DNA from: a virus
Length of the DNA stretch: 29,980 nucleotides
Strand: one strand, 5' to 3'
Virus record (IMG/VR): IMGVR_UViG_3300025082_000045
Coordinates: 1 to 29,980 of that record
The stretch's first letter is position 1. The number at the start of each line of letters is the position of its first letter. The notes beneath the pieces are model-generated. The model ran no database searches. It saw nothing but the letters and a program-made list of their open reading frames with translations, and had not been told where the DNA came from. Position numbers and translations under genes: made by a program. This document shows positions 1 to 6,571 of the stretch, in pieces.

Positions 1-1
1 T

Positions 2-1678
2 AATCAGACGGCTGCTATGATTTCAGGGGCAGGGATTACAATAGAAGATGAAACTAACTTAGACGCTTTAGTACGACTTAAAAAGTTTATCAATTCTGCA
101 AACTCTAAAGAAACATTACAGGAGGTTATGGATAAGATAGCTTTTGACCTCAAGCTTCAAGGTGCTTATGCCCTTAATGTTATTTGGTCAAAGGATAGAC
201 AAACCATAAGTGAGATATATCACATCCCTTGCGAGAAAATCAGGGCAGGATTACCCAACGAAATGGGTATTATAGACACATATTACATTTCTTCAGATTG
301 GAATAACACAAGAAAATCAGCAAACAGACCTACACCTATCAAAGCTTTTAACACAAAAGATAGAACTTCAGCAAATCAAATACTTTATTCTAGTTTATAT
401 AGCCCTATGATGGAGGTCTACGGAACTCCTGACTACTCAGGTTGTGTTTCGTGGTGTTTGACTGACCAACACATCTCTTCAATGCACCTAGCAAATGTGA
501 AAAACGGAATGTCACCGTCAATGATGATAAATTTCAATAATGGAGTTCCGACAAGGGAGGAAAGAGTACAGATAGAAAGACAGATAGAGAGTAAGTTTTC
601 AGGGGCTACAAATGCAGGTAAGTTTGTATTAACTTTTTCAGATGGAAAAGAAAACGAACCAACAATAACACCTATAAGCGTATCTAATCAGGATAAACAA
701 TTTTTAGCACTTCAGGAACTTCTTACACAAAACATCTTAACAGGACACCGTGTTACAAGCCCTATGCTTTTTGGAATTAAAAACGACACAGGACTAGGTT
801 CAAATGTAGATGAACTTAACAGTGCATTTGAAGTATATCAAAATACCGTTATAAAAGTATTCCAGTCAAACATACTAAAGACATTATCTAAGATATTTGA
901 AGTAAACGATATGAACTTACCTATATCTATTAAACAGCTTACACCTATTACTACTAAGTTCGATAACGAAACTTTAAAAGAAGTTCTAACACAAGACGAA
1001 TTAAGGGGTGAACTGGGGCTTGACCCATTAGAAGAACCAAACGAAGAGTTTAGTCAAGAGAAAACAGAACTTGATAACTTTATAGAGCAATACGGTGAAG
1101 ATGAATTAGAAGGGTACGACTTAATAGATGAAGAAATAGTAGAATTTGAAGAAGAAGATTTTGACTTTGAAAAAGAACTAAACGAAAAGCATAAAGTAGA
1201 GTTTGCTTCAACAGGTAGGGCTTATCCTGACGCACCTTCATCTGAAATAGGTGAAGAAGGGTTTGATAGGGAATACAATCTTTATAGGGTAAGGTACGAA
1301 TATGTAGAAGATGGATTTTTAACAAGAAAGTCAGGGAAGTCAAGGGAATTTTGTAAGAAAATGATGACTGCAAAAAAGATATACAGAAAAGAAGATATAT
1401 TAAGAATGAAGAATATGAAGGTAAATGCAGGTTGGGGTAAAGGTGGTGCTGATACTTACAATGTCTTTTACTTTAAAGGCGGTGGTAACTGTCATCATTA
1501 TTGGTTAAGGAAAATCTACTTCTTTGAGTTAGGAAAAGCAAGGGGTAAAAAACTAAAAGATGCTACTGCAATAGTAGGTATAACAAAAGCAAGAAACAAA
1601 GGATTTTACCCTAAAGCAAATGACGCTAGAGTTTCAAAACCACCAAAAAGAATGGCGAATAAAGGATTTATAAAATAA
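2..1678 (+). CDS. Phage portal protein, 5'-truncated by the window edge (copy 1)
   Basis: The frame is open from base 2, so the Met codon at 17 is internal. The second copy at 28651 shows 67 further residues upstream of it, giving about 620 aa in total. The protein forms the dodecameric ring at the capsid vertex through which DNA passes. Family-typical stretches are the EIYHIPCEKIR segment, the INFNNG segment and the GKFVLTFSDGKENEPTITPI segment, characteristic of HK97-like portals of Bacteroidota phages. An acidic linker (about residues 335-390 counted from the Met at 17) leads to a C-terminal domain with SREFCKKMM, YRKEDILRM and KGGGNCHHYW motifs and a basic tail. That domain resembles a Cys/His-containing domain I recall on other Bacteroidota phage head proteins, from memory only. 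The connector gene follows 36 bases downstream. Confidence 0.85.
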   Translation, partial: NQTAAMISGAGITIEDETNLDALVRLKKFINSANSKETLQEVMDKIAFDLKLQGAYALNVIWSKDRQTISEIYHIPCEKIRAGLPNEMGIIDTYYISSDWNNTRKSANRPTPIKAFNTKDRTSANQILYSSLYSPMMEVYGTPDYSGCVSWCLTDQHISSMHLANVKNGMSPSMMINFNNGVPTREERVQIERQIESKFSGATNAGKFVLTFSDGKENEPTITPISVSNQDKQFLALQELLTQNILTGHRVTSPMLFGIKNDTGLGSNVDELNSAFEVYQNTVIKVFQSNILKTLSKIFEVNDMNLPISIKQLTPITTKFDNETLKEVLTQDELRGELGLDPLEEPNEEFSQEKTELDNFIEQYGEDELEGYDLIDEEIVEFEEEDFDFEKELNEKHKVEFASTGRAYPDAPSSEIGEEGFDREYNLYRVRYEYVEDGFLTRKSGKSREFCKKMMTAKKIYRKEDILRMKNMKVNAGWGKGGADTYNVFYFKGGGNCHHYWLRKIYFFELGKARGKKLKDATAIVGITKARNKGFYPKANDARVSKPPKRMANKGFIK

Positions 1679-1714
1679 AGATAATTAATATAAACAACTG
1701 ATAATCAACGACTT

Positions 1715-2278
1715 ATGGCATCTGTATTATTTGTAAGTGAAAATAAGATTAAGGATAGCACGGCAATCAATGGAAATGTTGATGTTGAGTTTCTCCTTCC
1801 ATATATTAAAGTCGCACAGACCAAGTATATTCATACAAAGCTTGGCACGGACTTATACGAAAAATTAAAAGCTGATATTACAGCAAGTACCTTAACGGGA
1901 GCATATCAAACTTTAGTAGACGATTATATCGGACCCAGTTTGGTACACTGGGGGTTTTACGAGTGCCTACCATTTTTAAGGTTTAAAGTATCTAACGGAA
2001 ATATATATGCTAAGACAAGCGAGACGGGAACAGCTTTAAGTACTGAAGAAGCTTCTAGTTTGCGTGAGGAGGTAAGGAATACAGCTGAGTTCTACACACA
2101 ACGGCTCATTGACTACATAAAAAATAATCTATCTAGTTTCCCTGAATACTCTACAAACACGGGTGCTGATATTAGTCCAGATAGAGATGCCTACTATTCG
2201 GGAATAAATTTGGAGATAGGACAAGAACAAAAAAGGGGAATAACAATAGATGACTTCTTAACACCCGACTTACATTGA
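1715..2278 (+). CDS. Head-tail connector-like protein (DUF6712-like)
   Basis: The product is 187 aa, mostly helical, with no signal peptide or membrane segment. The N-terminal half (VEFLLPYIKVAQTKYIHTKL, then a conserved-looking helix around the WGFYECLPFLRFK segment) resembles DUF6712-type proteins that sit just after the portal gene in Bacteroidota phages. They are thought to be head-completion or connector proteins joining portal to tail. The position directly after the portal gene supports this. The start ATG follows a short A/T-rich leader without a Shine-Dalgarno sequence. The family name is recalled from sequence character, not searched. Confidence 0.55.
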   Translation: MASVLFVSENKIKDSTAINGNVDVEFLLPYIKVAQTKYIHTKLGTDLYEKLKADITASTLTGAYQTLVDDYIGPSLVHWGFYECLPFLRFKVSNGNIYAKTSETGTALSTEEASSLREEVRNTAEFYTQRLIDYIKNNLSSFPEYSTNTGADISPDRDAYYSGINLEIGQEQKRGITIDDFLTPDLH

Positions 2279-2353
2279 GAAAATACTATAAAGTAAAACC
2301 ACAAAATGAAGTTGCGTTAAAAAACTACTTAAATGTAGATAAAAAAATAAAAA

Positions 2354-2497
2354 ATGATGAAAGACACAATACAAATAGTAACAGCAAATGTAGGTGCAAT
2401 AGGAATATCACTTGCAAATGTAAATGATTGGCTTACACTTATTTCGCTTGTTTGTGCGATATGCTACACAATTTGGAAGTATACAAAAGATAAATAA
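2354..2497 (+). CDS. Small single-span membrane protein, holin candidate
   Basis: The product is 47 aa, starting MMKDTIQIVT. A hydrophilic N-terminus of about 10 residues leads into one long hydrophobic stretch (roughly residues 14-42, including WLTLISLVCAICYTIWKY) and a charged C-terminal end, KYTKDK. Such short membrane proteins immediately upstream of the cell-wall enzyme are common in Bacteroidota phages and are usually suspected holins. The stop TAA overlaps the ATG of the next small gene (TAATG), indicating translational coupling. Either ATG at 2354 or 2357 could be used. The holin role is inferred from size, topology and position. Confidence 0.55.
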   Translation: MMKDTIQIVTANVGAIGISLANVNDWLTLISLVCAICYTIWKYTKDK

Positions 2498-2619
2498 TGG
2501 CAAAAAATAGTATCTTTGTCTATCGTCAAAAAACTACTAAAAAGCGTAAAGGAGTTCATTCTAAGAATGCTTCAAGGTTGCAATCTAAATTCAAAAAAAG
2601 AAATCGAGGTCAGGGCTAA
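2497..2619 (+). CDS. Small basic protein (40 aa), unknown role
   Basis: The ORF begins at an ATG that overlaps the preceding TAA stop, encodes 40 aa and is rich in Lys and Arg. It opens MAKNSIFVYRQK, has a central TTKKRKGVHSK segment and ends RNRGQG. I recall closely similar tiny basic proteins (a K-R-x-G-V-H segment and a C-terminal R-G-Q-G) in other Bacteroidota phage late regions, which makes it more than a chance ORF. Its 3' half overlaps the probable start of the wall enzyme in another frame. Function is unknown; a nucleic-acid-binding or minor virion role is possible. Confidence 0.55.
   Translation: MAKNSIFVYRQKTTKKRKGVHSKNASRLQSKFKKRNRGQG
2511..2518 (+). promoter_or_regulatory. Possible host-type -7 box (TATCTTTG)
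   Basis: TATCTTTG matches the Bacteroidota consensus TAnnTTTG exactly and lies about 50 bases upstream of the likely ATG (2567) of the wall enzyme. No convincing TTG/TTTG element lies 19-21 bases upstream, and the box falls inside the small basic gene. About 20 chance matches per strand are expected in AT-rich DNA of this length. Confidence 0.2.
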
Positions 2620-3022
2620 AGTAAACCTGTTACTTATTAGGGATGCTTTCACAGAAGAAAGTACAATAGGCACTTTATACTTAAATAGTGAAAGGGTTGC
2701 TGATACCTTAGAAAACCCTTATTTAAACAATCAAAGAAATATTAGTTGTATCCCTTCAGGAGATTATAAAGTAAGGTTACGACTTGCTAGGGAAAGTGCC
2801 ACAAGAGATTATTTACACCTATTAGTACAAGAAGTAAAGGACAGAAGTTATATCCTTTTCCATAAAGGTAATACAGCAAAAGACACAAGGGGGTGTATCT
2901 TAGTAGGTTTAAGTCGTGAACAAAATAGAGTTAATAACTCTAAAAAAGCTATGGACTTACTAATAAAAGAAATACTTATTTTAGGTGGCGAAAATATAGA
3001 ACTCACAATCAAAAATTATTAA
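2567..3022 (+). CDS. DUF5675-like cell-wall enzyme, endolysin candidate
   Basis: The product is 151 aa from the ATG at 2567. The core begins at VNLLLIRDAF and IGTLYLNSERVADTLENPY, and contains ISCIPSGDYKVRLR followed by HKGNTAKDTRGCILVG (His99, Asn102, Asp106, Cys110 in this numbering). The H-x-G-N...G-C arrangement is typical of DUF5675 proteins and recalls L,D-transpeptidase-type active sites, so peptidoglycan binding or cleavage is likely. The frame is open upstream to a TTG at 2516, but that start would overlap the small basic gene more deeply and adds no recognisable domain. Flanking small membrane proteins suggest a lysis cassette. Confidence 0.6.
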   Translation: MLQGCNLNSKKEIEVRAKVNLLLIRDAFTEESTIGTLYLNSERVADTLENPYLNNQRNISCIPSGDYKVRLRLARESATRDYLHLLVQEVKDRSYILFHKGNTAKDTRGCILVGLSREQNRVNNSKKAMDLLIKEILILGGENIELTIKNY

Positions 3023-3038
3023 CTAAAAATTATATATT

Positions 3039-3230
3039 ATGTTAAAGAATTTCATTATCGGACAGATGCTAAAGAGTAAAAAGTTTTGGTATGCAGTAGT
3101 TGGCTGCTTGACTACTTTATTAAGCGACAATTTCGGACTAGACGCTGCACAAACGCAAAATATTCTAATGAGTGTGATTGCCCTTATATTAGGTCAGGGA
3201 ATTGCTGATTTAGGTAAAGGTGCGAAATAA
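3039..3230 (+). CDS. Small two-span membrane protein, holin-like
   Basis: The product is 63 aa. A basic N-terminus is followed by KFWYAVVGCLTTLLSDNFG (first hydrophobic segment) and ILMSVIALILGQGIADLGKG (second). This short pattern, two hydrophobic helices joined by a polar turn and ending in Gly and Lys, is common next to endolysins in Bacteroidota phages. It may be the holin, or a partner of the 47-aa membrane protein upstream. Its end overlaps the GTG start of the metallophosphoesterase gene by 11 bases. Confidence 0.55.
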   Translation: MLKNFIIGQMLKSKKFWYAVVGCLTTLLSDNFGLDAAQTQNILMSVIALILGQGIADLGKGAK

Positions 3231-3933
3231 CAGATACCGACTAAAACCACACGAAATTAAGGTACTTGAAGGTTTGCGAATGGCTAAACGAAATGTCTTA
3301 GTTATTGGCGACCTTCACGAACCTTTTTGCTTAGACGAATATTTAGATTGGTGCAAACAACAATACACATATTGGGGTTGTACTGATGTGGTGTTTATTG
3401 GAGATTGTTGCGACCACCATTATAGCAGTTACCACGAAACAGACGCAGACGGCTTGGGTGGTGCTGACGAATTAGAACTTGCTATCAAAAGAATAAGTAG
3501 GTGGTATAAAGCTTTTCCTGACGCAACAGTTATTATAGGCAATCACGATAGAATGATTATGCGAAAAGCACAAACTTCTGCTATTCCTTCTAAATGGATT
3601 AAGTCATATAAAGAAGTATTAGAAGTACCGAATTGGGAATTTGTAGATAGATTAGTAATAGACGGAGTACAATATATTCACGGTGAAGGTGGTACAGCTA
3701 GGACTAAGTGCCGTGCTGATATGATGAACACCGTACAGGGTCATTTACATACACAGGTTTATTGCGAAACATATGTCGGACAGAACTTCCGTATCTTTGG
3801 TATGCAGGTTGGTTGTGGTATAGACCACGACAGCTATGCTATGGCTTACGCTAAACGTGGTAAGAAACCTGCAATAGCTTGTGGAGTGGTTTTGAATGGT
3901 AAAGTACCTATCAATCTTTTAATGCCTTTGTAA
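3220..3933 (+). CDS. Calcineurin-like metallophosphoesterase
   Basis: The product is 237 aa from the GTG at 3220. An ATG at 3280 (Met21) would give a shorter protein starting just before the domain. All metal-binding motifs are visible: GDLHEPF (Asp31, His33), GDCCDHH (Asp62), GNHD (Asn108-His109-Asp110), a His in IHGEG (154) and GHLH (His175, His177). The protein is therefore probably an active di-metal phosphoesterase, either a protein/nucleotide phosphatase or a nuclease. The upstream YRLKPHEIKVLEGLR segment looks like an authentic N-terminal helix, favouring the GTG start, coupled to the preceding gene. It closes the late gene block before the non-coding region. Confidence 0.85.
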   Translation: MRNNRYRLKPHEIKVLEGLRMAKRNVLVIGDLHEPFCLDEYLDWCKQQYTYWGCTDVVFIGDCCDHHYSSYHETDADGLGGADELELAIKRISRWYKAFPDATVIIGNHDRMIMRKAQTSAIPSKWIKSYKEVLEVPNWEFVDRLVIDGVQYIHGEGGTARTKCRADMMNTVQGHLHTQVYCETYVGQNFRIFGMQVGCGIDHDSYAMAYAKRGKKPAIACGVVLNGKVPINLLMPL

Positions 3934-3987
3934 TATCAAACCTTCCGTTTTTAGTATGCCGTTGAGCCGTTTTAGGCACTTTCTACC

Positions 3988-4012
3988 CTTCTAGGTGTTA
4001 CACCCTTAGAAG
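3988..4012. repeat. Imperfect inverted repeat
   Basis: CTTCTA + GGTGT (3988-3998) faces ACACC + CT + TAGAAG (4000-4012). The arms match over 11 positions with a two-base bulge around a one-base centre. No T-run follows, so it looks more like a protein-binding site than a terminator. Confidence 0.4.
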
Positions 4013-4040
4013 CACTTACAAACGCTTATATGACACTATA

Positions 4041-4065
4041 TTATTAACATATAAATTGTTAATAA
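4041..4065. repeat. Perfect 8-bp inverted repeat, operator candidate
   Basis: TTATTAAC (4041-4048) and GTTAATAA (4058-4065) are exact inverse complements separated by 9 bases, so half-site centres are 17 bases apart. The right arm overlaps the first bases of the TAACTTTG box at 4063-4070, as expected for a repressor site. The DNA-binding protein that might use it is unknown; the small HTH protein at 5376 is one candidate. Confidence 0.4.
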
Positions 4066-4150
4066 CTTTGTAAATATTTTTGTTTAAAAGTACCCTATTT
4101 AAATAAAAAGGCGTATATTTGCCCTATTATTAATCACTAAAAACAAAATT

Positions 4151-4309
4151 ATGAAAACATTAACACAAAAGCAAATGGTTGCAATTTTGAAAAACAAAAA
4201 AATCAATAGTTGCACAAAAGAGCAAAAAGAACAAGTATTTAATTTTGCATTTGGAAATGAGTTTATGGAAAAGGTAAGTAAAGGAGAAGTTAGTAAATGG
4301 AAAGCATAA
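4151..4309 (+). CDS. Small basic protein of 52 aa, unknown
   Basis: The start ATG follows an A-rich leader (AAAACAAAATT), the same type seen at several confident genes here. The protein is lysine-rich and helical (MKTLTQKQMVAIL..., one Cys, C-terminal EVSKWKA) with no membrane segment. It is the first gene after the presumed early promoter and is followed 7 bases after its stop by a strong terminator, so it may form a transcription unit of its own. I do not recognise a family. Early phage proteins of this kind often target the host, but nothing in the sequence shows that. Confidence 0.55.
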   Translation: MKTLTQKQMVAILKNKKINSCTKEQKEQVFNFAFGNEFMEKVSKGEVSKWKA

Positions 4310-4315
4310 CAATAT

Positions 4316-4346
4316 AGGTAGATATTAAGTTATCTACCTTTTTTTT
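4316..4346 (+). terminator. Rho-independent terminator
   Basis: A perfect 9-bp stem AGGTAGATA (4316-4324) / TATCTACCT (4331-4339) encloses the loop TTAAGT and runs into a T-tract to 4346. It lies just after the stop of the 52-aa gene and about 65 bases before the next ATG. It may end a short early transcript completely or act as a partial terminator. Confidence 0.85.
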
Positions 4347-4380
4347 GTAGTATAAATCGCATATATTAACTTATATGTAC
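4344..4380 (+). promoter_or_regulatory. Weak candidate promoter for the 4410 operon
   Basis: TTTG (4344-4347) at the end of the terminator T-tract is followed after 19 bases by TAACTTAT (4367-4374), which matches the Bacteroidota -7 box TAnnTTTG at four of six defined positions. A short inverted pair, CATATA/TATATG, surrounds the -7 region. If real it would restart transcription after the terminator. Confidence 0.25.
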
Positions 4381-4409
4381 TAAAATAATATTAATCAAAA
4401 ACAAAAACA

Positions 4410-4685
4410 ATGAAAACAATTCACGAACTACAAGCCGAAGTAGAAAAATTAGGCAAACAATCAATAGACATTTCTAACAAGATAGATTTAAAAGAACATT
4501 ATAGAGGTGTAAAATCATTTGACGCTGATTTAGTAATGAACGAACTAAACAGATTAGCGACTTTTCACGAAAACCTGTCTATTAAAAATTCAGGCGAAAA
4601 TGCAGATGGACATTATCACGCTGCAAAAGAGGTTAGAGAAACTGTTAATTATATTGTAAGAACTCAAAAGCAAAGACAATGTTAG
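4410..4685 (+). CDS. Unknown early protein (91 aa)
   Basis: The product is helical and hydrophilic, with a possible coiled coil near the N-terminus (HELQAEVEKLGKQSIDISNKID) and a C-terminal helix ending TQKQRQC. No Cys/His clusters or membrane segments are seen. The ATG sits behind a long A-rich leader typical of SD-less Bacteroidota genes. It is the first gene after the terminator and overlaps the next gene by 7 bases. I do not recognise a family. Confidence 0.65.
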   Translation: MKTIHELQAEVEKLGKQSIDISNKIDLKEHYRGVKSFDADLVMNELNRLATFHENLSIKNSGENADGHYHAAKEVRETVNYIVRTQKQRQC

Positions 4686-5014
4686 TTCAAGATTGGGTAC
4701 TACATAAAAGCTATAAACCTTTTTTTGTTTTAGTTGCAGATGGGCAAATAGGCACTTATATAGAGGACTTTAACTATACTGCTAAAGAGTTTCGAGCCGT
4801 TGGTACACAAGAACAACTAGATGAAGCTATTAATGGCGAATGGACTTTAAAGGTAGATGAGATATATTCTTACGAACCTGTATCAAAAGATGATTTTTGG
4901 TATAAAGAAGAAAGGCGTGAGCAATACAATAAAGAGATAAAAGAAAATTTGAAATTTTATCGTAAATTGTATAAGGAAAATGAAAATAAATTATTAATTT
5001 TAAGAACTCAATAA
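4679..5014 (+). CDS. Unknown early protein (111 aa)
   Basis: The N-terminal two thirds look like a mixed alpha/beta domain (PFFVLVADGQIGTYIEDFNY). The last 35 residues form a strongly charged helix (EERREQYNKEIKENLKFYRK). The start ATG overlaps the end of the preceding gene, so translation is probably coupled. No catalytic motif is visible and no family is recognised. Confidence 0.65.
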   Translation: MLVQDWVLHKSYKPFFVLVADGQIGTYIEDFNYTAKEFRAVGTQEQLDEAINGEWTLKVDEIYSYEPVSKDDFWYKEERREQYNKEIKENLKFYRKLYKENENKLLILRTQ

Positions 5015-5021
5015 AACAATT

Positions 5022-5324
5022 ATGAAATATAAAAACCTACACGACATAAATACTTATCAATGCCATAGAAACGAGGTAATGATTTCAGGCAAAGATGAGA
5101 CCGGAAAAAACATTACAATAGTTTTCAATACTATTGAATTATTAGAATGGCTTGATTTATCTTATATGAAAGAACAAGCTATAAAACATATAGAAGAAAT
5201 AGGCGAAGACCCTAATAAAAATGCTGAAGAAGAAGAAGAAAGGAGTGAATGTTGTGGGGCAGAGTTTCAGCCAGATAGCGATTTATGTCCTGATTGTAAG
5301 GAACACACAGGACGAGAGATATAA
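5022..5324 (+). CDS. Unknown early protein with C-terminal zinc ribbon
   Basis: The product is 100 aa. Residues 1-65 are a small alpha/beta region. An acidic run (NAEEEEERSE) leads to ECCGAEFQPDSDLCPDCKEH, a Cys-Cys...Cys-x2-Cys-x2-His pattern that should bind one zinc ion. A similar short C-terminal ribbon (CCGAE...LCPDCKEH) is frequent on small Bacteroidota phage proteins. The N-terminal part is not recognised. DNA, RNA or protein binding are all possible. Confidence 0.65.
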   Translation: MKYKNLHDINTYQCHRNEVMISGKDETGKNITIVFNTIELLEWLDLSYMKEQAIKHIEEIGEDPNKNAEEEEERSECCGAEFQPDSDLCPDCKEHTGREI

Positions 5325-5375
5325 AATGGGGAAGCCGAAAACCTTAAAGAGTAGGCAAATTTTAAAAAATTAATT

Positions 5376-5585
5376 ATGAAAACAGATGAATTAGTAGAAA
5401 AATTAACAGATGTGATTAGTCGAGTAGATGAACCTTTTATTACTGAAAAAGAACTATCTAAAAAGATAAAAGTTTCAAAAGTTTCGTTAAACGCTTGGCG
5501 AAGGGATGGGAGAATACCTTATTATAAACTTGGTAGGAAAATGATAAGGTATAGATTAAGTGAAGTTATGAACCGAATAAACTAA
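5376..5585 (+). CDS. Small helix-turn-helix DNA-binding protein (excisionase/MerR-like)
   Basis: The product is 69 aa. After a 20-residue leader, ITEKELSKKIKVSKVSLNAW then RRDGRIPYYKLGRKMIRYRLSEV is the typical winged HTH of the HTH_17 type: recognition helix, a wing around G-R-I-P-Y-Y-K-L-G, and a final helix. Such proteins act as excisionases or small transcription regulators. No integrase is present, so a regulatory role is more likely than excision. The inverted repeats near 4000-4065 are possible targets, by inference only. Confidence 0.75.
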   Translation: MKTDELVEKLTDVISRVDEPFITEKELSKKIKVSKVSLNAWRRDGRIPYYKLGRKMIRYRLSEVMNRIN

Positions 5586-5610
5586 ATTATTAATTAATAA
5601 AAATTGAATT

Positions 5611-6060
5611 ATGAAAACAGACAAAGTAAAAAGAGTAACAGCTAACGGAACTTGGGAAGGTAACTACGGAATGATGTATAAATTTGAAGTAGAATTTGAA
5701 AATGGCGACTGTGGAGAATACAGCAGTAAGTCACAAGAACAAACTAAATTTGTAGAGGGTCAGGAAGCAGATTATGAATTTATTGGTGGTAAATTTCCTA
5801 AAGTAAAACCCTTTTACGCACCACCTCAAAGTAACGGACAATCTTTTAATTATAAAAAGGATGACAACGTTCAACACCTTATCGTAAGACAATCAAGCTT
5901 AAAAGCTGCCGTTGACTATTGCAGAGGGAGTAGCTGTTCACCTGAAGAAGTTTGCGAAAATGCACAAGTATTTGTTGAATGGGTAATGGATAAAAAGATG
6001 GAAGTAATTAACGAAACTACTAACGGAATAAAAGAGAGTAATAATGACTTACCGTTCTAA
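5611..6060 (+). CDS. Single-stranded DNA-binding-like protein
   Basis: The product is 149 aa. The N-terminal 65 residues are beta-rich (VTANGTWEGNYGMMYKFEVE then EFENGDCGEYSSKSQEQTKF), compatible with an OB fold. The protein ends NDLPF, matching the acidic-Pro-Phe tail by which bacterial SSBs recruit replication partners. Residues 85-130 form an extra helical segment with two Cys. Position among replication genes supports the call. It is not a close bacterial SSB homologue, so the assignment rests mainly on the tail and the beta pattern. It overlaps the next gene by 17 bases. Confidence 0.6.
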   Translation: MKTDKVKRVTANGTWEGNYGMMYKFEVEFENGDCGEYSSKSQEQTKFVEGQEADYEFIGGKFPKVKPFYAPPQSNGQSFNYKKDDNVQHLIVRQSSLKAAVDYCRGSSCSPEEVCENAQVFVEWVMDKKMEVINETTNGIKESNNDLPF

Positions 6061-6571
6061 AATAACAGACAAAGAAAAGTTTGAACACATCTGTAACCTC
6101 ACTACTTCGTTAGTGGGGTTACGGAAGGGTTCGCTTAGGTTTAAGTCAAGAAAGCAAGAGATACAATTACCAAGATTAGTAGCTGCTAATATAGGGCGTT
6201 TGAACGATATACATCACCGAGTTATAGCTGAAGTATTTAATCGTGATAGGTCTTTAATATATCACTACGAAAATACTCACGGGGCAAACTACACTTCTTG
6301 GGTTGCTTATAGAAAAATGTTTAATTTAGTACATCAAGCTTTTACAGAACTAGAAGAAGCTAAACCATTCTTTAAAGATTGTTTAGGGATGAAACGACAT
6401 ATCTTAGAATTTGTAAAAGAAAGCGAAAAGTGTCAGGTTGAAATTCTTATAACTTCAGGTAAAGTAGGTTGTAAGATAATAACTTCTTATAGAGAATTTT
6501 CTTATGTATTGAAAAATATTAAATTTGCATTAAAAAATTACAATCATTCAATAAGCATTAATTTATTATGA
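6044..6571 (+). CDS. DnaA domain IV-like HTH protein (replication initiation)
   Basis: The product is 175 aa. Residues 40-85 (PRLVAANIGRLNDIHHRVIA then EVFNRDRSLIYHYENTH) have the layout of the DnaA C-terminal DNA-binding domain: a helix, then 'I-A-x-x-F-x-R-D-R-S-x-I-x-H' in place of DnaA's 'G-R-D-H-T-T-V-x-H'. The AAA+ domain of DnaA is absent, so it may recognise DNA at the phage origin and recruit host or phage initiators. The C-terminal 90 residues are unrecognised. It overlaps the SSB-like gene and the replication initiator gene that follows. Confidence 0.6.
   Translation: MTYRSKITDKEKFEHICNLTTSLVGLRKGSLRFKSRKQEIQLPRLVAANIGRLNDIHHRVIAEVFNRDRSLIYHYENTHGANYTSWVAYRKMFNLVHQAFTELEEAKPFFKDCLGMKRHILEFVKESEKCQVEILITSGKVGCKIITSYREFSYVLKNIKFALKNYNHSISINLL

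Larger units (their letters stand above)
3934..4150 (+). promoter_or_regulatory. Main intergenic region, probable early promoter/operator region
   Basis: These 217 bases are the longest stretch without a gene and separate the late block from the early block. They hold an imperfect inverted repeat (3988-4012), a perfect 8-base inverted repeat (4041-4065) and two exact TAnnTTTG boxes (TAACTTTG 4063-4070, TATATTTG 4114-4121). No clear -33 TTTG sits 19-21 bases before either box. The second box is about 30 bases before the ATG at 4151, a suitable leader distance. An origin of replication here cannot be excluded. Confidence 0.5.

Noticed and set aside
2516-2566. TTG start at 2516 for the wall enzyme
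   Set aside because: It falls inside the small basic gene 2497-2619 and in a TATCTTTG box. The extra 17 residues add no domain, and the ATG at 2567 precedes the conserved core.
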